5,890 bases of DNA from positions 1 to 5,890 of the forward strand of contig JBMNNU010000205.1 of the NCBI GenBank assembly GCA_050942695.1, read 5' to 3'. This DNA comes from JBMNNU01 sp050942695. GTDB lineage: Bacteria > Chloroflexota > UBA6077. The notes beneath the pieces were generated by a model. That model searched no databases. It worked only from the letters and a program-made list of their open reading frames with translations, and was not told where the DNA came from. Both the position numbers and the translations under genes were made by a program. Positions 5,726-5,890 of this stretch are shown here, one piece after another. The number at the start of each line of letters is the position of its first letter. Within the stretch, counting starts at the first letter, position 1.

Positions 5726-5750
5726 TTAAGGCGCACATCCTGTGCCTTAA
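5726..5750. promoter_or_regulatory. Palindromic operator candidate upstream of the MFS gene
   Basis: TTAAGGC (5726-5732) and GCCTTAA (5744-5750) are perfect 7-bp arms with an 11-bp spacer. The site lies 14 bases upstream of the ribosome site. A -10-like TATTAA (5747-5752 on the - strand) overlaps one arm, though no good -35 is found at the right distance. A repressor-type role in controlling the transporter is plausible but inferred. Confidence 0.4.
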
Positions 5751-5761
5751 TATGGACAGAG

Positions 5762-5867
5762 GGCATGGTTCGCGGCACGAGTCACAATGTGGTGTTGGGC
5801 CTTGTGCCTGACGTGGTACCTCGTCGGGGACGAGCCCCGACGCTACACCATTGGACTGTTACACGAT
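5762..5867. repeat. Intergenic palindromic repeat, copy B (inverted relative to copy A)
   Basis: This 106-bp segment matches the reverse complement of 3687-3792 with about 12 mismatches and no gaps. The core is again a long imperfect palindrome centred on GGTACC (5816-5821), with CGTCGGGGACGAGCCCCGACG forming a stem on the right. Similarity stops at 5867, and the outer ATGGTTCAC arm seen beyond copy A is missing here. The remaining 23 bases to the window edge show no feature I can identify. Confidence 0.85.
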
Positions 5868-5890
5868 TGGCGCTATTTACCGAATCGAAG

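Noticed and set aside
3687..5867. Composite transposon with IS ends around the MFS gene
   Set aside because: No transposase is encoded between or beside the repeats and no target-site duplication is visible outside them; kept only as an inverted repeat pair.

Overview
This window looks like chromosomal DNA of a moderately GC-rich bacterium, probably of the Chloroflexota (Thermobaculum / Thermomicrobia / Sphaerobacter-like). The clues are the family architecture of the first protein, the frequent GTG/TTG starts, strong AGGAGG-type ribosome sites and several palindromic intergenic repeats. This placement is inferred from style and not proven. No rRNA, tRNA, CRISPR array or complete transposase gene was seen.

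Layout. (1) Bases 3-728, + strand: the C-terminal part of a probable surface/secreted protein, running in from the left edge and ending inside a REP-like palindrome. (2) Convergent to it, on the - strand: a YjbQ/UPF0047 protein (753-1154) and, 47 bp upstream of it, a lipoprotein substrate-binding protein of an Fbp/AfuA-type ABC importer (1202-2281). The two probably form an operon. A good sigma-70-type promoter (-35 at 2338-2343, -10 at 2315-2320) lies before the binding-protein gene, with a perfect 9-bp-arm palindrome (2344-2364) abutting the -35. No permease or ATPase gene is present. (3) A small unsupported + ORF (2378-2554) follows. (4) A BNR/Asp-box beta-propeller protein without signal peptide is on the - strand (2530-3564). 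(5) A gene-free repeat region (3565-4179) holds a 106-bp repeat copy, a 245-bp MITE-like element with 21-bp terminal inverted repeats and exact 12-bp flanking direct repeats, and a REP-like hairpin. (6) A 12-TM MFS transporter of the sugar/metabolite:H+ symporter type is on the - strand (4180-5697), with a 25-bp palindrome upstream. (7) A second, inverted copy of the 106-bp repeat lies near the right edge (5762-5867), so the transporter gene is bracketed by inverted repeats.

Functionally this is a small accessory/transport neighbourhood: one importer binding protein that looks regulated, one secondary transporter, one YjbQ enzyme-like protein and one propeller protein. The strongest new observations are the precisely bounded non-autonomous element at 3796-4064, the inverted repeat pair around the MFS gene, and the operator-promoter arrangement in front of the binding-protein gene.
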